Shown piece after piece: positions 12,476 through 24,864 of a stretch of 64,000 bases of DNA. The notes beneath the pieces were generated by a model, which saw nothing but the letters and a program-made list of their open reading frames with translations, did not search any database and had not been told where the DNA came from. The stretch is from Pelodera strongyloides (lineage: Eukaryota > Nematoda > Chromadorea > Rhabditida > Rhabditidae): assembly GCA_036852015.1 (NCBI GenBank), contig JAANDG010000024.1, positions 496,001 to 560,000 on the forward strand, given 5' to 3'. Position numbers and translations under genes: made by a program. How positions within the stretch are numbered: position 1 is the stretch's first letter; the number at the start of each line of letters is the position of its first letter.

Positions 12476-12954
12476 ACTAGATGGTAGGGAAAGCATTGCA
12501 TGATTCAGAAAGCACTGTGTGCACGCTGTAAATCAGAGCATGCAAATATGTCTAATTAAAATTCGCAACCTCTGTAGACGTGTTTTTCAGCATGCACTTT
12601 AAAAATCGGCTGTTTTATCCCCTTAACAACTGGTAGTTTCCAATTCTTCTGATCCACAATGCAATGTAGTTGGAGACTAATCGACAGATGGTCGTCTAAG
12701 GCTCAATTCATGAGGATTTCTGTCTATCTCTCGGTCGGAAAATGGTTAGGAACGCTAACCGGCTTACCAGAGGGAGCTACCGCTAATTGTAAGTAAACAA
12801 ATTCCATGAAAATTTTATGGAAATATGCATTAGAATTAGACGTCCTACGTAGTTGAACAATAGAAAAAAGAATAAACCAATTCTAGGTTTTGCTGGCTAT
12901 CGTCGTATTATATAAGTTGACTATTGACTAGTTATTTAACTTGAAAGAGTAATA

Positions 12955-13165
12955 GTTTATTTCCAGTTGCATGATGCTTTCAGTTGAGAAAAGGTGATAA
13001 TACTGTAAGTGGAAAAATAAAATAAAATAAAATACTAAAGCCACTAAAAATAACCGTAGGGGTAAATAAAAGTAAAACAGGGTGATCACGTATCATAACT
13101 CATAACGCTTATGCGGAGTAGTTGCACGTAGTATATATTCTGGAATTGGCTACCCAGTAATAGGT
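12955..13165. repeat. interspersed repeat, copy 1
   Basis: About 210 nt match, in the opposite orientation, the repeat at 36143-36395. Shared blocks include TTTATTTCCAGTTGCAT, GGTGATAATACTGTAA, AATAACCGTAGGGGTAAAT and GCGGAGTAGTTG. Confidence 0.8.
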
Positions 13166-13653
13166 GCATTTGTCCCAACGTTACATTAACATATAACCAA
13201 TCTACGTATGTGAAAGATAAACTGGCTTGTCACTCACCTTTCCGTGGATAACATATTGATTATTTGATAATGCACGAAGAACCCGTTTGACCCGAGATTA
13301 TCTATGAGAACAAATAAAATAAAAGTACAATATGGCGATGGAATAAATATGTCCCGTATCAAAGGCACCAACAAGTTCACAATACACGATACACGTCAAT
13401 ACTACAATACATAAATAAAATGGGTGAGAAATAGTCGAGCAATCACTAACTACGGGTGGACGTAACACAACTAGAGCAGTAAATGTTACTTTCTACATAT
13501 GTAAGTCATGAAACGCATTCTACAAAGTAGCCAAAGAGAGTGAGACAGGATGGATGGGGAGTGTAACAGGAAAAAAGCACGACCATTTGAAAACTAAAAA
13601 TGGCCAGAATTTATTTCGTTTGAAGTTTGAAGGACAGAAAATTTTTCATTGTT

Positions 13654-13824
13654 TTAAAGCGAAATGCCAGCCTCTTTGGAAAATTTGCATATGATAAGCA
13701 AATCCTATGTATCCCATGCTAATTTTGCGCGATCGTCCACGGCAATCGCGCAAAATTAGCATAGGATACATAGGATTTGCTTATCATATGCAAATTTTCC
13801 AAAGAGGCTGGCATTTCGCTTTAA
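13654..13824. mobile_element. near-perfect foldback with family 1-like ends
   Basis: TTAA at both ends; arms of about 80 nt are almost perfectly complementary around a short centre (GATCGTCCACGGCAATC). The ends read AAGCGAAATGCCAGCC, a variant of family 1. This is the most intact inverted repeat in the window. Confidence 0.92.
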
Positions 13825-14327
13825 GTAAAATAAACGACGAAAACTACAGTTTATTTTGCTCAAAACAGTGTGTTTCAGTCCACATCTCTTAGCTTCCCTA
13901 GCTTATCTTGTTTTACTCATGTTATCGGAAGATCGATGATCGATCAATACTCACCCTTTTTACCTAATATCTTCCCTAGGGAATAATTCAAGGAACATTT
14001 TTTATGCTCTTTGTTTAAGCCTACCTTTGTACAATCAAACTAAAGCATAAAAACAAGGTAATTTTGTAGTGAACCCATCCCTTTACTGAAACTTGGAACA
14101 ACTTTAGCCGAACGATAAGCTAACCTCTATAAAGTCAATTCTTTTCTCGTTTTGGAACCTTTGGAACTTTTGGAACTTTTGGAACTTTTGGAAGCTTTTC
14201 GCATTTTGGAAGCGCATCCTGCCTGGGCATCTGCATTTATTTCATCATATGCAAAGGTAATTTGGAACAAAGAACCTATCACAATTTGTCGTCGATTCAT
14301 TCAAAGGGACACATCGGCGCGTTCTTG

Positions 14328-14453
14328 AAACACATAGGGTACACCAGCATTCTTATGCAGCTTATGCAAATGAACATAAATTAGAATAAAAAAACGAGCT
14401 TAATTCGAGGAAATTAGTTTCAAAAACCGGCCGTTATTTAGCTTTAAAGTCAT
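14328..14453. mobile_element. TTAA family 1 element, truncated
   Basis: Reverse orientation: CATTCTTATGCAGC, AATTAGAATAAA and the right end CCGGCCGTTATTTAGCTTTAA are present. The left end is missing. Confidence 0.75.
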
Positions 14454-14659
14454 TTGCACTGTCTACACCCAAATCACTCATGCTTCTTATGTTGGGCGCT
14501 AAAATTCCTATTTGCGCAGCTGACTTTACAGGAAGAATTTCATTTAGAAAATGACAAATACATTCATTATTTGTCCAGTTAGCTTCCATTAATATCTAGT
14601 TCCAATCAGGAACACACCGGATAATTGGGAGGTCGGGAATTGACTCTTGCAATTCAATT

Positions 14660-14820
14660 TTAAAGTGGTGTGCACGTGGTTTTGAAGCGTATACTGGACA
14701 AGACATAGACAAAATTGGGTTCCATTCTGCGCTGGAAACTCACAGAACCTTGCAGAAATGCGTAAAATACAAGCCGAATGCTCAGTATACGTTTCAAAAC
14801 CACGTGGCATGCTACTTAGA
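14660..14820. mobile_element. TTAA family 2 element
   Basis: TTAAAGTGGTGTGCACGTGG at the left, inverted CACGTGGCATGCTACTTA at the right. Confidence 0.75.
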
Positions 14821-15227
14821 AAGTTTAGCGAAATATATGTTAACTGAAACCTAATATATTTAATATTAAAGTGCTCACAGGCTGCACTATACGTAGATAT
14901 ACTTGATGTACACCCTTTACATATGCCATGGATTATTGAATAGATGGGCATAGCTTTTGATTGAACCATGGTCAGAATTAGGTATTGTCTGCCACCGCGT
15001 ATTGTTATATACATAGCTCATACCTAGGCTCATACTCATACCAAAGCCAAACCATATACTAATTCACAGAGAGATATAGAGGGAGGTGGAGATACCGAGA
15101 GATAGAGATAGAAGAGAGAGCACGTGAGATATAAAAATAAATATAGAGAAATGTGATAATAAAAGCTTTTCCCCCACCCAGCAAAGATTAGCAAGCGAGT
15201 AAGTGATTCTTTTCTTGATTTACTGAT

Positions 15228-15410
15228 TTAAAGCGAAACACCGGCCGTTTTTTGAAACGCATCGTTTACAACTTAATTCTTAAATAATTATGCTAATTTG
15301 CTCGAACTTAGCTCGATTTTTTTATTCTAATTTATGTTCATTTGCATAAGCTGCAAAAGAATGCTGGTGTAACCGATACGTTTCAAAAGCCGGCCGGTAT
15401 TTCGCTTTAA
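15228..15410. mobile_element. TTAA family 1 element, full length
   Basis: TTAA at 15228 and 15407. Both ends carry AAGCGAAAYACCGGCC in inverted order, followed inside by a CGCATCG block. Confidence 0.88.
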
Positions 15411-15489
15411 ATCAAAGAAGAGATAATTAACGGGTCAGCAGTATGATAAAAGGATCTGCATAATTGTGTCCATTCAGGGTGTCACTGTA

Positions 15490-15634
15490 ACAGGAAACTG
15501 AAGCTGTGGAGCGATATGACATGTGGTTCGTGAAGACTGGTCACTACATGTGCAGTGGTACAACATTTAACATGTAATACACGGGGAAAGGCTTGATAAT
15601 ACAGTTTCACGCCCAGCGTGCCATACCGCTTTAA
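15490..15634. mobile_element. TTAA family 2 element
   Basis: The right end GCGTGCCATACCGCTTTAA is clear; the left end GAGCGATATGACATGTGG is worn. Confidence 0.65.
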
Positions 15635-15799
15635 AGGGCCTTAACCTATGGGAAAGCTTTTCAAGCATAAAAGTGGTTATAGTTGGCGGTGATCGCGCGC
15701 GGCCATATTATTACTAATGTATATGTCCGGCGCGACGGCGTGCCACGTATTATGGGACGATCGGACGGTCATACACATAAGCACCGTGCTTTGTCATAT

Positions 15800-15871
15800 T
15801 ACTCTCTCTCTCTCCCTCTCTTTCTCCTTTCTCGCTCTCTCTCCCTCTCTCTTTATGATTCTATATTGTTC

Positions 15872-15945
<74 letters not shown>

Positions 15946-16022
15946 TTCTCTCTCTATGACTCTACATTGTTCTATTCCTTCTCTCTCGCTCTGGCACTCC
16001 CCCCTCTCTCACACTCCGTCTC
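15800..16022. repeat. (CT)n microsatellite
   Basis: Long CT/TCTC tract, purest at 15875-15935. The long Ser/Leu ORFs read through it are artefacts. Confidence 0.95.
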
Positions 16023-16236
16023 TCTGAGTATTTGTACTGTTATGCGTACATGAGCTTTTATCAACGTGCAGCCGAAACAGACAAAAATAATAAATGTTTT
16101 CAAAAAACGAAACAAATGTGGTTGATTAGCGGCTGTACTATGGTTTCGACTGTAATATGGTCTTTCGGAACTTAATACCATCATATTTCGATAAAATGAA
16201 ACCATTTAAGCACTTCATTCTCGTGAGCCTCCTCCT

Positions 16237-16396
16237 TTAATCGGCATGTGGTTTTGAAACGTATCCTTTAAATTATGTTCCCATGTATTATATGCAAATT
16301 CTTTGTGCCCGCCAGAACCGGAATGGAAGATTACATATCATACACGGTAGGTAGTTGTCCAGTATACGTCTCACAAACCACATGCAATACCGCTAT
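16237..16396. mobile_element. TTAA family 2 element
   Basis: TTAATCGGCATGTGGTTTTG at the left, inverted CACATGCAATACCGCTATA at the right. Confidence 0.7.
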
Positions 16397-17434
16397 ACGG
16401 GAGAAAAACAAGCCACCGCGCGGGTCTCGCGCAGAACTACCCAGTTTCACTCGCTATGAAGCTTGGTTAGTGCCCAAGCAATTTGTATGTAAGCTATCAA
16501 TTATGCGTTTCTGGTCAGCGGGTAAATAAAAATTAGCAGATCGTATTTGTAGTGGTATACAGAAACAAAACTCCGCTCTCTGCCAGTGTAAGAGTATTGT
16601 GGGAAAAACTCTAGACAAAACATAAGAGAGGTCTCGAGAAACGACACATCCTTGCAATTAGTAAGCAAGTCCTATGATTATGATTAACAACTGTCCCATA
16701 GGGCTACAATGATTACTATTTACAAAATAAATACCAATCTGAGAAACCATTTGGACGGTTCTTTCTCCGGGTTTCAGCGGTCCAAACAGAGACAACCTGG
16801 CGACCACTTTGTGTTAAAATTTTCTTGAATTTTGTAATTGCCTACTGCCTACATAATTACCTCTAAGAATTCAGGTCCCCTCTTATCTTTAAACCATTTT
16901 TGGCATCAAGAATTTTCATAAAACCGCCGTAGAACGGGGCAGAATCTCGCCACGAGAGCCCCGTAAACGTATGCAAATTATGTGAAAAACGTGAAATGTC
17001 CCACGGGCTCGGTACGGTTTCGGCGCATTGAACAGAGATATTATAATCACCCGAGAAAGTTAGAAATTGCATTCATTTTGATGAGATTTATTGTGCGCGC
17101 CAGATCTTGTTTTTTTTTTAAATTGATATCTAAACAAATCTAAACAAATAAGTATCTTATGTGATAAGCGTTCTTTAGCTGTCTCTTATTTCAGCGTGCA
17201 GTTCTGGAATAAATAGTTCATAAAAACTACATAAAGAAATGACATAAATGACAGCAACAAGTGCGCCACGGGTACATCGCAGCACCAGTTTGATCTTTCG
17301 CGTCATGATCTTCAGCGGAATTTTGCCAGACACACTTATTCATATATTTTTGATTTGGAATATTGCTGGTTGTCAGGTAATGCACAAAACCAAACAATCA
17401 GTAAACAAATAATCAATAAAAAAGCAAAACTCAC

Positions 17435-18394
17435 AAATCCCAATAATTCGGTCGTTGTTGATGCGCGTGAAGTTGTGGGGGAAGGCCAGAGACACACGGT
17501 TGGGGAAGCGGGTAACTGAATGGAGAATATTGATTGAAACAATCAATAACTTTAAGATTTTCGTTCATTTTCCCCTCATGGAACTCACCGAATCGCTGTT
17601 TGGCCGAAACTCCTAGAAGGAAAGCAACTAAGTACCCTACATCCATCGTTCCCAAATAAAGCCAAGACAGCGTTATGTTGAAATTAGGGACATACCGCGC
17701 GGTCTTCGATTACAAACAGCGCGTCTACCACATTTGGGCGGCGCGCGCTGGACGCGACATTTGGCGCTCTTCAAGAGGTGAGCCACAAGAGCGCCATGAG
17801 TGTGCCACAGATGCGTTAATTATATTTATAGCCCTGTACCCTTTAAGCCGGTAAGTCCGATTATTGAAGATCGCTTACATTCAAGCTTAAGTCTCCATGT
17901 CAAGAAATGCAAACTTCTATTACCAAACTGAGCCAAATTCAATGATTTTCAACTCACCCTGGCAGGGGCTGTGTTGGGTGCAGGTAAGATGTATGCGCAA
18001 TATGTGGTGTATATGCAGTTGCCATTCGGTTCATCGACTGGTCGTGTCCGGGAATCATTGATTGATTTCCGAATATCGATTGATTTGGATGCGGAATGGT
18101 GTGCAGAGAGTGTACGGGAGGGAGAGAGGAAGGGTGCAACATCACGTGGTTGCTCGACTGTTGATGGTTCGAGGGGTGGAAAGCAGACCTTGAGCCACCC
18201 AGGTTATGCTTGGAAGTATCGGAGGACTGGGAGCTTCCAGGTTGTGGACCTGGGGCGTGTGCCTGAGCCTGTGAGTGAGCCTGAGCTTGAGCCTGAGCAT
18301 GAGCATGAGCCTGAGACTGAGCCTGAGCTTGTGCTTGAGCCGGCACCTGAGCCAATGGTAGTCCGCTGCAGTGTTGAGGTTCAGGGTCGGACAT
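17435..18394 (-). CDS. His/Gln/Ala/Pro-rich ORF in two exons, unknown; possible upstream part of ONECUT
   Basis: Exons 18394-17958 and 17515-17435 join in phase (donor AGG/GTGAGT, acceptor CCATTCAG), giving about 173 residues. The start MSDPEPQHCSG is followed by an Ala-Gln/Ala-His repeat near residues 17-45, then Ser/His/Pro-rich sequence ending PNYWDL. The second exon either ends with an in-frame TGA read straight through the donor-like site or splices on in phase 2. The first ATG follows an acceptor (TTTTTCAG/GATG), so an upstream exon or trans-splicing is possible. Strand, position and composition resemble the disordered N-terminus of a transcription factor. However, the outgoing phase does not match the 9.4-kb ONECUT exon, so an unseen exon or a separate gene is needed. 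No known domain recognised. Confidence 0.45.
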
Positions 18395-18399
18395 CCTGA

Positions 18400-19800
18400 A
18401 AAAGTAAAATTCGGATTTCTACTGCAACCAAACAAGAAGAATTAAAAGTGAGATTTTGTCTGATTAGCCTAATTGTGAGTCGTGCAGCGGACGCTTCACA
18501 TTCACAAACCACGTGTTGTACCCCTTAAACACGGACGATGTTGATGCATAACCATGAGATTCAACGTTGCTATTCTTAAATATCAGCATGGGCCATTTTC
18601 AAGCTTGTCCTTTTTATTGGATATTTGAAAACTCGTAACGATGCTTGGGTCAAAACAGGCCATTGGAAAAAACACAGATAGTATTTAAAGAAATCGAATA
18701 ACTTCCCCAATAAGCAATAATCAATGAAGAATGACCGAGTTCAATACGAATGGTGGTCAATAGTGCTAATGGAGATATAGCGGTCCTGGTCCCAGAACCT
18801 ATAGCTCTATAGACCGTTTCCTACGTAGTTCAAGACAAAACTGTGCGACTGTATCGTTAAACTATTGAGCGTGTCCCGATACTATATAAAAATACTGTCT
18901 AATTTACAAAATGAGCCAAATTATTATTCCAGCTAATAATTCCCTCTATGTTATGTTAGCCTCGTCCGCCCTTACGCAAAAACGCAGTTCACTAACTCCA
19001 ACATTGGGTATTTCGTAAACAAATATAATGTACAATATATATTCTCTACACAAACATACAGTAATCAGTAAAGGGAAAGTATTGGAGAAAGGAAATTGGG
19101 AGTTTTGGTTATCGAGAGCCGATAAAAACGACTTTCGATATTCCATTTACATATAAATGCGAATTTCCCAGGCAAAAGTGCCCATTTTGTGGGGAGGAGG
19201 GGCCGACGAACGATGGTATTACTGTAGAAGAGAGAGAGAGAGAGAGAGGTAGAAAGGGAGAGAGAGAGAGAGAGGTAGAAAGGGAGAAAGAGAGAAACAG
19301 AGATTGAGAAATAAAGAGAGAAAGACCACGAGAGAGGGAAGCAGACAGAGAGATGAATACATTAAAAGAGAGAATGTGAGAGTTGGTCATATGAGTTAAG
19401 CAGTTTACAAGTACTGTATTTATTTCTATTGTGAAGATTGGCAATTCCGTTTGTAAGAATCAGAAAAAAACATATGCGGAAGTTCCAAGTTCCAAGTATT
19501 ACTCAGGCAAATAAAGGTAGGCAAAGGGCACGTACCATTGTGTTCGCAGCGGTGTGTGGGGGGCAGAGCAAGAAAATATAGCCAACTAAATCCGCTAGGT
19601 GGCCAAACGGTTCGGCGCATCATCACCTGAAAAAGATCAAACCAATAGAATTCTGCTTTTTTTTGGTTTAAAGGAATTTTTCCATTTACAGCAGGCTTTC
19701 TCAGTTAGTACTAATACTTCGCCATCTAAAGATGAAACAGGAAGGGGTGAACGTGAACGTGAACTAGCAGGAAATTTTCTCCGCTGCAGAAGTCTTACCT
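18400..19800. other. no gene seen
   Basis: Holds a family 2 end fragment at about 18485-18530 (CACGTGTTGTACCCCTTAAA) and the GA tract. Otherwise AT-rich sequence without a supportable ORF. Confidence 0.6.
19226..19335. repeat. (GA)n-rich tract
   Basis: AGAGAG runs with two GGTAGAAAGGGAGA interruptions. Confidence 0.9.
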
Positions 19801-19808
19801 CTATAGTT

Positions 19809-20003
19809 ATAAAGTACAGTAGACACGTGTCGAGCCTTTGGACTCCCGAAGTTTTAGAATACAAGACTAGTCGCAATTCTTATCTTTATTCAAATCATCA
19901 ACGTTTCGGCAAAACCATTATCAAGGTGAAACCTGTAAATACTATAACTAACTGTGCATTCAAAATTACATAAACGAACGGACACAAAATTGCATATACA
20001 ATG

Positions 20004-20059
<56 letters not shown>

Positions 20060-20597
20060 CTACCGAACTCATTAAAAGTGATGTGAAACACATGGTATAC
20101 GAGGTAAATAAAATGATGAGAAATCGAGCCTCAGAAACTACAAAGTACAGCGAAACTCACAATCTAGGCAATTTAGGCAATTGCAACACCCCTTGCGGGG
20201 TCAAGAGAGAGAGTGAGAGGATTGAGAGAGATAATACGGGCAGACGAGGATGTAGAACGCTCAAACTTCCTGTTCAGTAACGAATTATTAATACAAATGT
20301 GACAAGGTACTGTCTTGGCCCAGCACTTCTTGTCATAGAACCTGTTTTTGACTAACAACTCGCTGAGAGTTGGCGGAGGTTTTTCTGCTACAGTGAGACC
20401 TAAACTCGGGTGTTTTCTCACTGTGGCCTTAATGAAGTTAGTGAACTGATCACTAACAAACGGTATGGTGAGGACCGTTCCTACACGTCTAGGTCTGGAC
20501 ATTTTATTTCGGCGCTGAGGCAACCGAGCTTGCAAATTGTTTGTGTTTGATGAGTACCCGTTTTGGGTGCAAATGACACGTGTCTACTGTACTTTAT
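19809..20597 (-). mobile_element. Penelope-like element fragment bounded by 23-bp inverted repeats
   Basis: A perfect 23-bp inverted repeat lies at 19809-19831 and 20575-20597; its core is AGTACAGTAGACACGTGTC. Inside on the minus strand, about 20505-20270, is a protein segment RRVGTVLTIPFVSDQF ... PPPTLSELLVKNRFYDKKC ... CHIC, typical of the region after the RT core in these elements. A 3'-UTR-like tail with GAAACGTTGATGA and an AATAAA lies at about 19930-19885. A TA microsatellite at 20005-20058 separates the two. The coding part is truncated and non-functional. Confidence 0.6.
20005..20058. repeat. (TA)n microsatellite
   Basis: About 27 uninterrupted TA units inside the Penelope-like fragment. 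Confidence 0.95.
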
Positions 20598-20691
20598 TAA
20601 CTACGGACGTCCCCATTAAGAGAGAAACCCTTCTTGATCTAAAGTTATAGTATCTAAGGAGACAATAATGATTCAAATTTTCATGAATTCG

Positions 20692-20862
20692 AAACTACGG
20701 GTCGGTTTTGTGCAATACATCGAGTAGACCAGGATTCTTATGCAGTTTATGCAAATAAATGAACAAAATTAGAATAAATAAAAAATCGCGCTTAATTTGA
20801 GCAAATTAGCATAAATACGTAAGAATTCAGTTGTCCACGAGGCGTTTCAAAAACTCCTTATT
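20692..20862. mobile_element. TTAA family 1 element, worn
   Basis: The family middle is clear (ATTCTTATGCAG, AAATTAGAATAAA, GAATTCAGTTGTCCACGA). Both outer ends are degraded. Confidence 0.7.
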
Positions 20863-21237
20863 CGTATAATCATGTAAGGACGCCCCGGCAGTCATCGAAG
20901 CACAGAAATGAATTGGTTCTGTGCTCAAATGCAAGAAAATACTAAATACGAATAGTGCCCGCATGATGGTTATACAATTATGCGCTCAGAATTCTTAAAA
21001 GTCGTTCAGCAACAAAATTTTCAGATATTCTATAAATCGAAGAAAATCGGTCCAATACTCCACTAAGCCCATTATTTGACTTGATTGATTATTTGAAAAT
21101 CGAACTAAAACACTTATATAAGGAGGGGAGTGAATCGTTTTCGAGTGCTTTGCTGTAGTACTTTTGATCTCCACTTTTGGTTTTGTGCAGTTCCTGAGCT
21201 CGATCCCGCTAGAGCCGGCCAGTCTTCGAAAAAAAAA

Positions 21238-21376
21238 CCAGCATTCTTATGCAGCGTATGCAAATGAACATAAATTAGAATAAAAAATTGAGCTAAATTC
21301 GAGCAAATTAGCATAAATGCGTAAGAATTCAGTTTTCTACGAGGCGTTTCAAAAACCGGCCGGTATTTCGCTTTAA
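21238..21376. mobile_element. TTAA family 1 element, left end missing
   Basis: The right end CCGGCCGGTATTTCGCTTTAA is intact with the standard interior. Confidence 0.8.
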
Positions 21377-22439
21377 AAAATCAAGTTCAAAGTAGTGCTT
21401 ATAAGTAATAAGTTTTTCAACACTGGCTTTTCTCTGCTTCGAGGTTTTATTTATCCCAGCTCTTCTATTCCATTGCCAACTTCAGCTTCTGCCATGCAGT
21501 GTGAAAAAATCATTGTCTGAAAACTTTGCCAGGCTTAATTCTGGTCGAAGTTCGCCAGTAAATTTTATTCCAGTACATATATAAATTCTCCGCCTTCAAG
21601 TTTCCTCTGGACTAGATCTTCAGCTCAAAAAGAAGAGCTTTATTGAGTATAACTTCTTTTTACTCCTGAGCTCTACTATCTTCTGATTCAATCGTCACAC
21701 TTACGCCGTATTTACAAAAGCGTTCAGTTATAATATCATAAGATAAAGCATCCATTCTTCTAACCATCACATTATACTTAACATTCCGGTCGTTTTCCCC
21801 CAAAAGCTCTATCCTACGCGTGCCTCACATAAGTCAGAAAAAGCCATATAAATGGCCTCTTTTGTACACAGAGTTCTTTTGCACAAAGCGTTTTTGTACA
21901 ATATATAGAGCTCATTTTTTTCTAGTAAACGATGTTTGGCGGCGCGCGTTTTCTATTGTAAAATGTAGAGGGGACAAGGAATTAGTATTCTCGATCACCG
22001 AATATAACGCCGGCGAACACACATAATATATGGATACGGGATCGAGATTTATGTGAAAATACTGTAGTCGGTTTCGTTCAAAAGGTGTATATGAAGATAA
22101 AATGGCAAGGAATATTTTATGTGTCTGAAGGATGTTCATTGGATGTTAATGTAGTTGAAAGTCGCGGAAGTATGGGACAATTTACTGTTTATTATACGAG
22201 TATTTTTTTAATTTTGCATATTATATACGCAACGTGCGCGAGCGACGTAATTATCGGGCAATTAGCGTAACCATGCCTTACAGGCGGTAACAAGGACACA
22301 AGTTACCAAATCGCACAGTGGGTAGAGCGTCGTACTACAAAATGGGCTACACATAGTTTCAATTGCGGCCATGGTAGTTTTGTTAGCAAATAACCCTTCA
22401 TGCAAATGGTGAAGAGAATCCACGGATATCCGACGCCGA

Positions 22440-22520
22440 AATACTTTGATTTTCTTTTTCATCGTCTCTCACGGCGTTGCGCTCTTTTTAATGAGTATAA
22501 TAAATATTCAAAATATACGA
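22440..22520. repeat. dispersed repeat, copy 1
   Basis: CATCGTCTCTCACGGCG followed by CTCTTTT and ATAATAAATATTCAAA-type sequence recurs in the same orientation at 61965-62035 in an arrestin A intron. Confidence 0.7.
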
Positions 22521-22764
22521 AAACGCCAGCAAGAAAATGATTACTAAATGTGCAGTAAACATCAAACGGTTAACGTTTGGCCACCAGACGGTCTGGGCCA
22601 TTTTGCACGATTTTTCACATGGAGCCTTTGTTGTCGGATAATATTCGACCCTGTTCTACGTGCACCCATTTTAAGCGAAAATCCTCGTTTATTTGAAGTA
22701 GATAACCGTTGTGTAGTACTTTGTGATACACATATTAGCGGTCGACACCTATCGTTGAAAACGG

Positions 22765-22893
22765 AATTCTTACCTATGCTAATTTGCTCGGATTTAGCTC
22801 GATTTTTTTGTTCTAATTTATACTCATTTGCATATGCCGCATAAGAAAGCTGGTGTACTCGATGCGTCTAAAACCGACCGTATTTAGCTTTAA
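22765..22893. mobile_element. TTAA family 1 element, left end missing
   Basis: The interior has ATTCTTACCTATGCTAATTT, and the right end is TATTTAGCTTTAA. Confidence 0.75.
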
Positions 22894-23213
22894 ATCCTTT
22901 CTAATGTTCTTTGTCCAATGTTCCCTGGGGTTTCAATATCACCAAAACATTGCTCCCTTTTCATAGTTATACCGGATGCTTATTAATATTTACAACCTCT
23001 CCCCTTTTTGGGAAAGCAAATTTACGACTTCTTGAAGGTCCGGAACACCGGATCCAAGGGTCGAAAAGTCCGCAATTTGAGAGATTCTAACAAGTAAATA
23101 ATCGCAAATATAAATGTTTTCTTTTAAATCACACGTGACTTGAAACATATTCTGGGCCATTAGACTGCAAGGCATAGTGTCATAGTGACGCTTTTTTGTA
23201 CTGAATACATGAA

Positions 23214-23394
23214 TTAAAGCGAAATACCGGCCTGTTTTTGAAACGCATCGTGGACACCTGAATCATACGTATTTATGTTAATTTACACGTATTTAGCTCG
23301 ATTTTTTATTCTAATTTATGTTCATTTGCATAAGCTGCATAAGAATGATGGTGCACTCAATGTGTTTCAAAAACCGACCAGTATTTCGCTTTAA
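23214..23394. mobile_element. TTAA family 1 element, full length
   Basis: TTAA at 23214 and 23391; both ends AAGCGAAATACCGGCC or close, in inverted order. Confidence 0.88.
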
Positions 23395-24638
23395 AATGAA
23401 TTTAGTTGTCTGAAATAGCACATTTCACAAACCCTTTAATGGTGCTGCTCGAATTAATCAATAATGAGAAGTAAACTTCATTGTCAGTAGTTTCATGTGA
23501 ATTCTTCCCCTTTTATATATTCCTAGTTGTTGAATTTTATGTATAATTACAATAGTTTTCTACTGCTGTGCCATGATTTTCTTAGATTTTTTCTTTATCA
23601 ATAAATAATTTATAAAAATGGTTAACAAACGCAAATGGTTATGGTTAAATCAAGATTAATGGTCAGTTCAGTTCAGAATTATTTATATTTATCATTTGGC
23701 TTATGATGTATTTCTCATGCTGTGACGTTGCAAAGACTCATGAACTTTAATTTGCTACTTATCTATCTATTTACAGGAAAAACGCTGGTAATTTACAACC
23801 GCTTGCCGAAAGGGCAAAGTATCCTTTTGTGATAGGCGAGGACTTTGCTTTTGGAAGTGTTGTTATCCCGAATATTTGCAAAACCACTTGCCATACCGCT
23901 TTGAACGTGCTCGCTGAAGCTGCTACACTAAAAAGAGCAAAGTTCACCATTGACTATCACTGATGGTACTTTGAACTTTCTAGTTGCAAAATAGCAGCTT
24001 CGGATATACGTAATTAGACTTTAAACCGGTACTGCACCCGGTTTGTGAAAATACAACGGCGTTCAACTGGGGATCTAATTTCATTCTACTCAAACACTGA
24101 CAGGAAACCCCCATGCGTAAGAATCAACATCGTTTCGCAAATCGGCTGTTGTACGAGTATGGTTGTTTCCGATTATAAAAGCAAAGGAATCGCATCGATA
24201 TAGTGTTTAGTCATAGTTTAGTCATACGTTCCAAATCAATCGCGGTTTTCCCAGAGTATCTGTGGGAATTACGGGAAGTAATACATATAACATGGCTCTG
24301 TTCGATTAAACGAAGATAACATTATATCGAACACACTACTATCGCACAGTTTAACTACACCTTCCATACTGTTTATATTTCATGTATCTCAATAAATATC
24401 ATTTATTTCCATTGGCTTTGTTTTACAGTATAACGTGAAACCTCAAGCAGACTTTGTACGAAAATGAGGCCGCTAATGCGGACGCATCTGCCGTATACTT
24501 GCGGCGCTCCGACTCTGCCTTTGATCTCAACTTCTTGCGACAGACTTCAAGAGAGCGCAATTTGTTCGCCGCGCACCCTCACCCAACATTAGGTTCGCGT
24601 TGCAACCGACATTTTTTTTATCAACCTAGTTTAACTAT
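23395..24638. other. no gene seen
   Basis: AT-rich; a family 2 end remnant near 23870-23905. A 65-codon plus ORF at 24454-24651 has no recognisable domain and overlaps the 64-bp repeat, so it is not called. Confidence 0.6.
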
Positions 24639-24702
24639 TTATGCTTTCTAAAATGCCACGCTGTTATTGACACAGAATGGAACAAAATTGGCATATAAGT
24701 CT
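24639..24702. repeat. 64-bp direct repeat, copy 1
   Basis: Identical over 64 bases with 25542-25605; starts TTATGCTTTCTAAAATGCC. Confidence 0.92.
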
Positions 24703-24864
24703 AAACACTGTGGTGTCGAACACTGGTTGGGTGTGGAACGCCATGGTGCGATGCCTCCTAAAAATATCAAAGTATTAAGTGAATAACATGAGAGGGGTTA
24801 AGATCTTTTACCGAACGATTTTCCGAGCCGCATTTTTGGCTCCCCCATGCATGTTGAAGAAAGT

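Noticed and set aside
14589..15014. 141-codon minus ORF
   Set aside because: Overlaps a TTAA family 2 element at 14660-14820 and has no domain.
15683..16027. 114-codon Ser/Leu-repeat ORF
   Set aside because: A reading of the CT microsatellite.
22308..22375. tRNA-like sequence (CACAGTGGGTAGAGC)
   Set aside because: B box degenerate and no acceptor stem.
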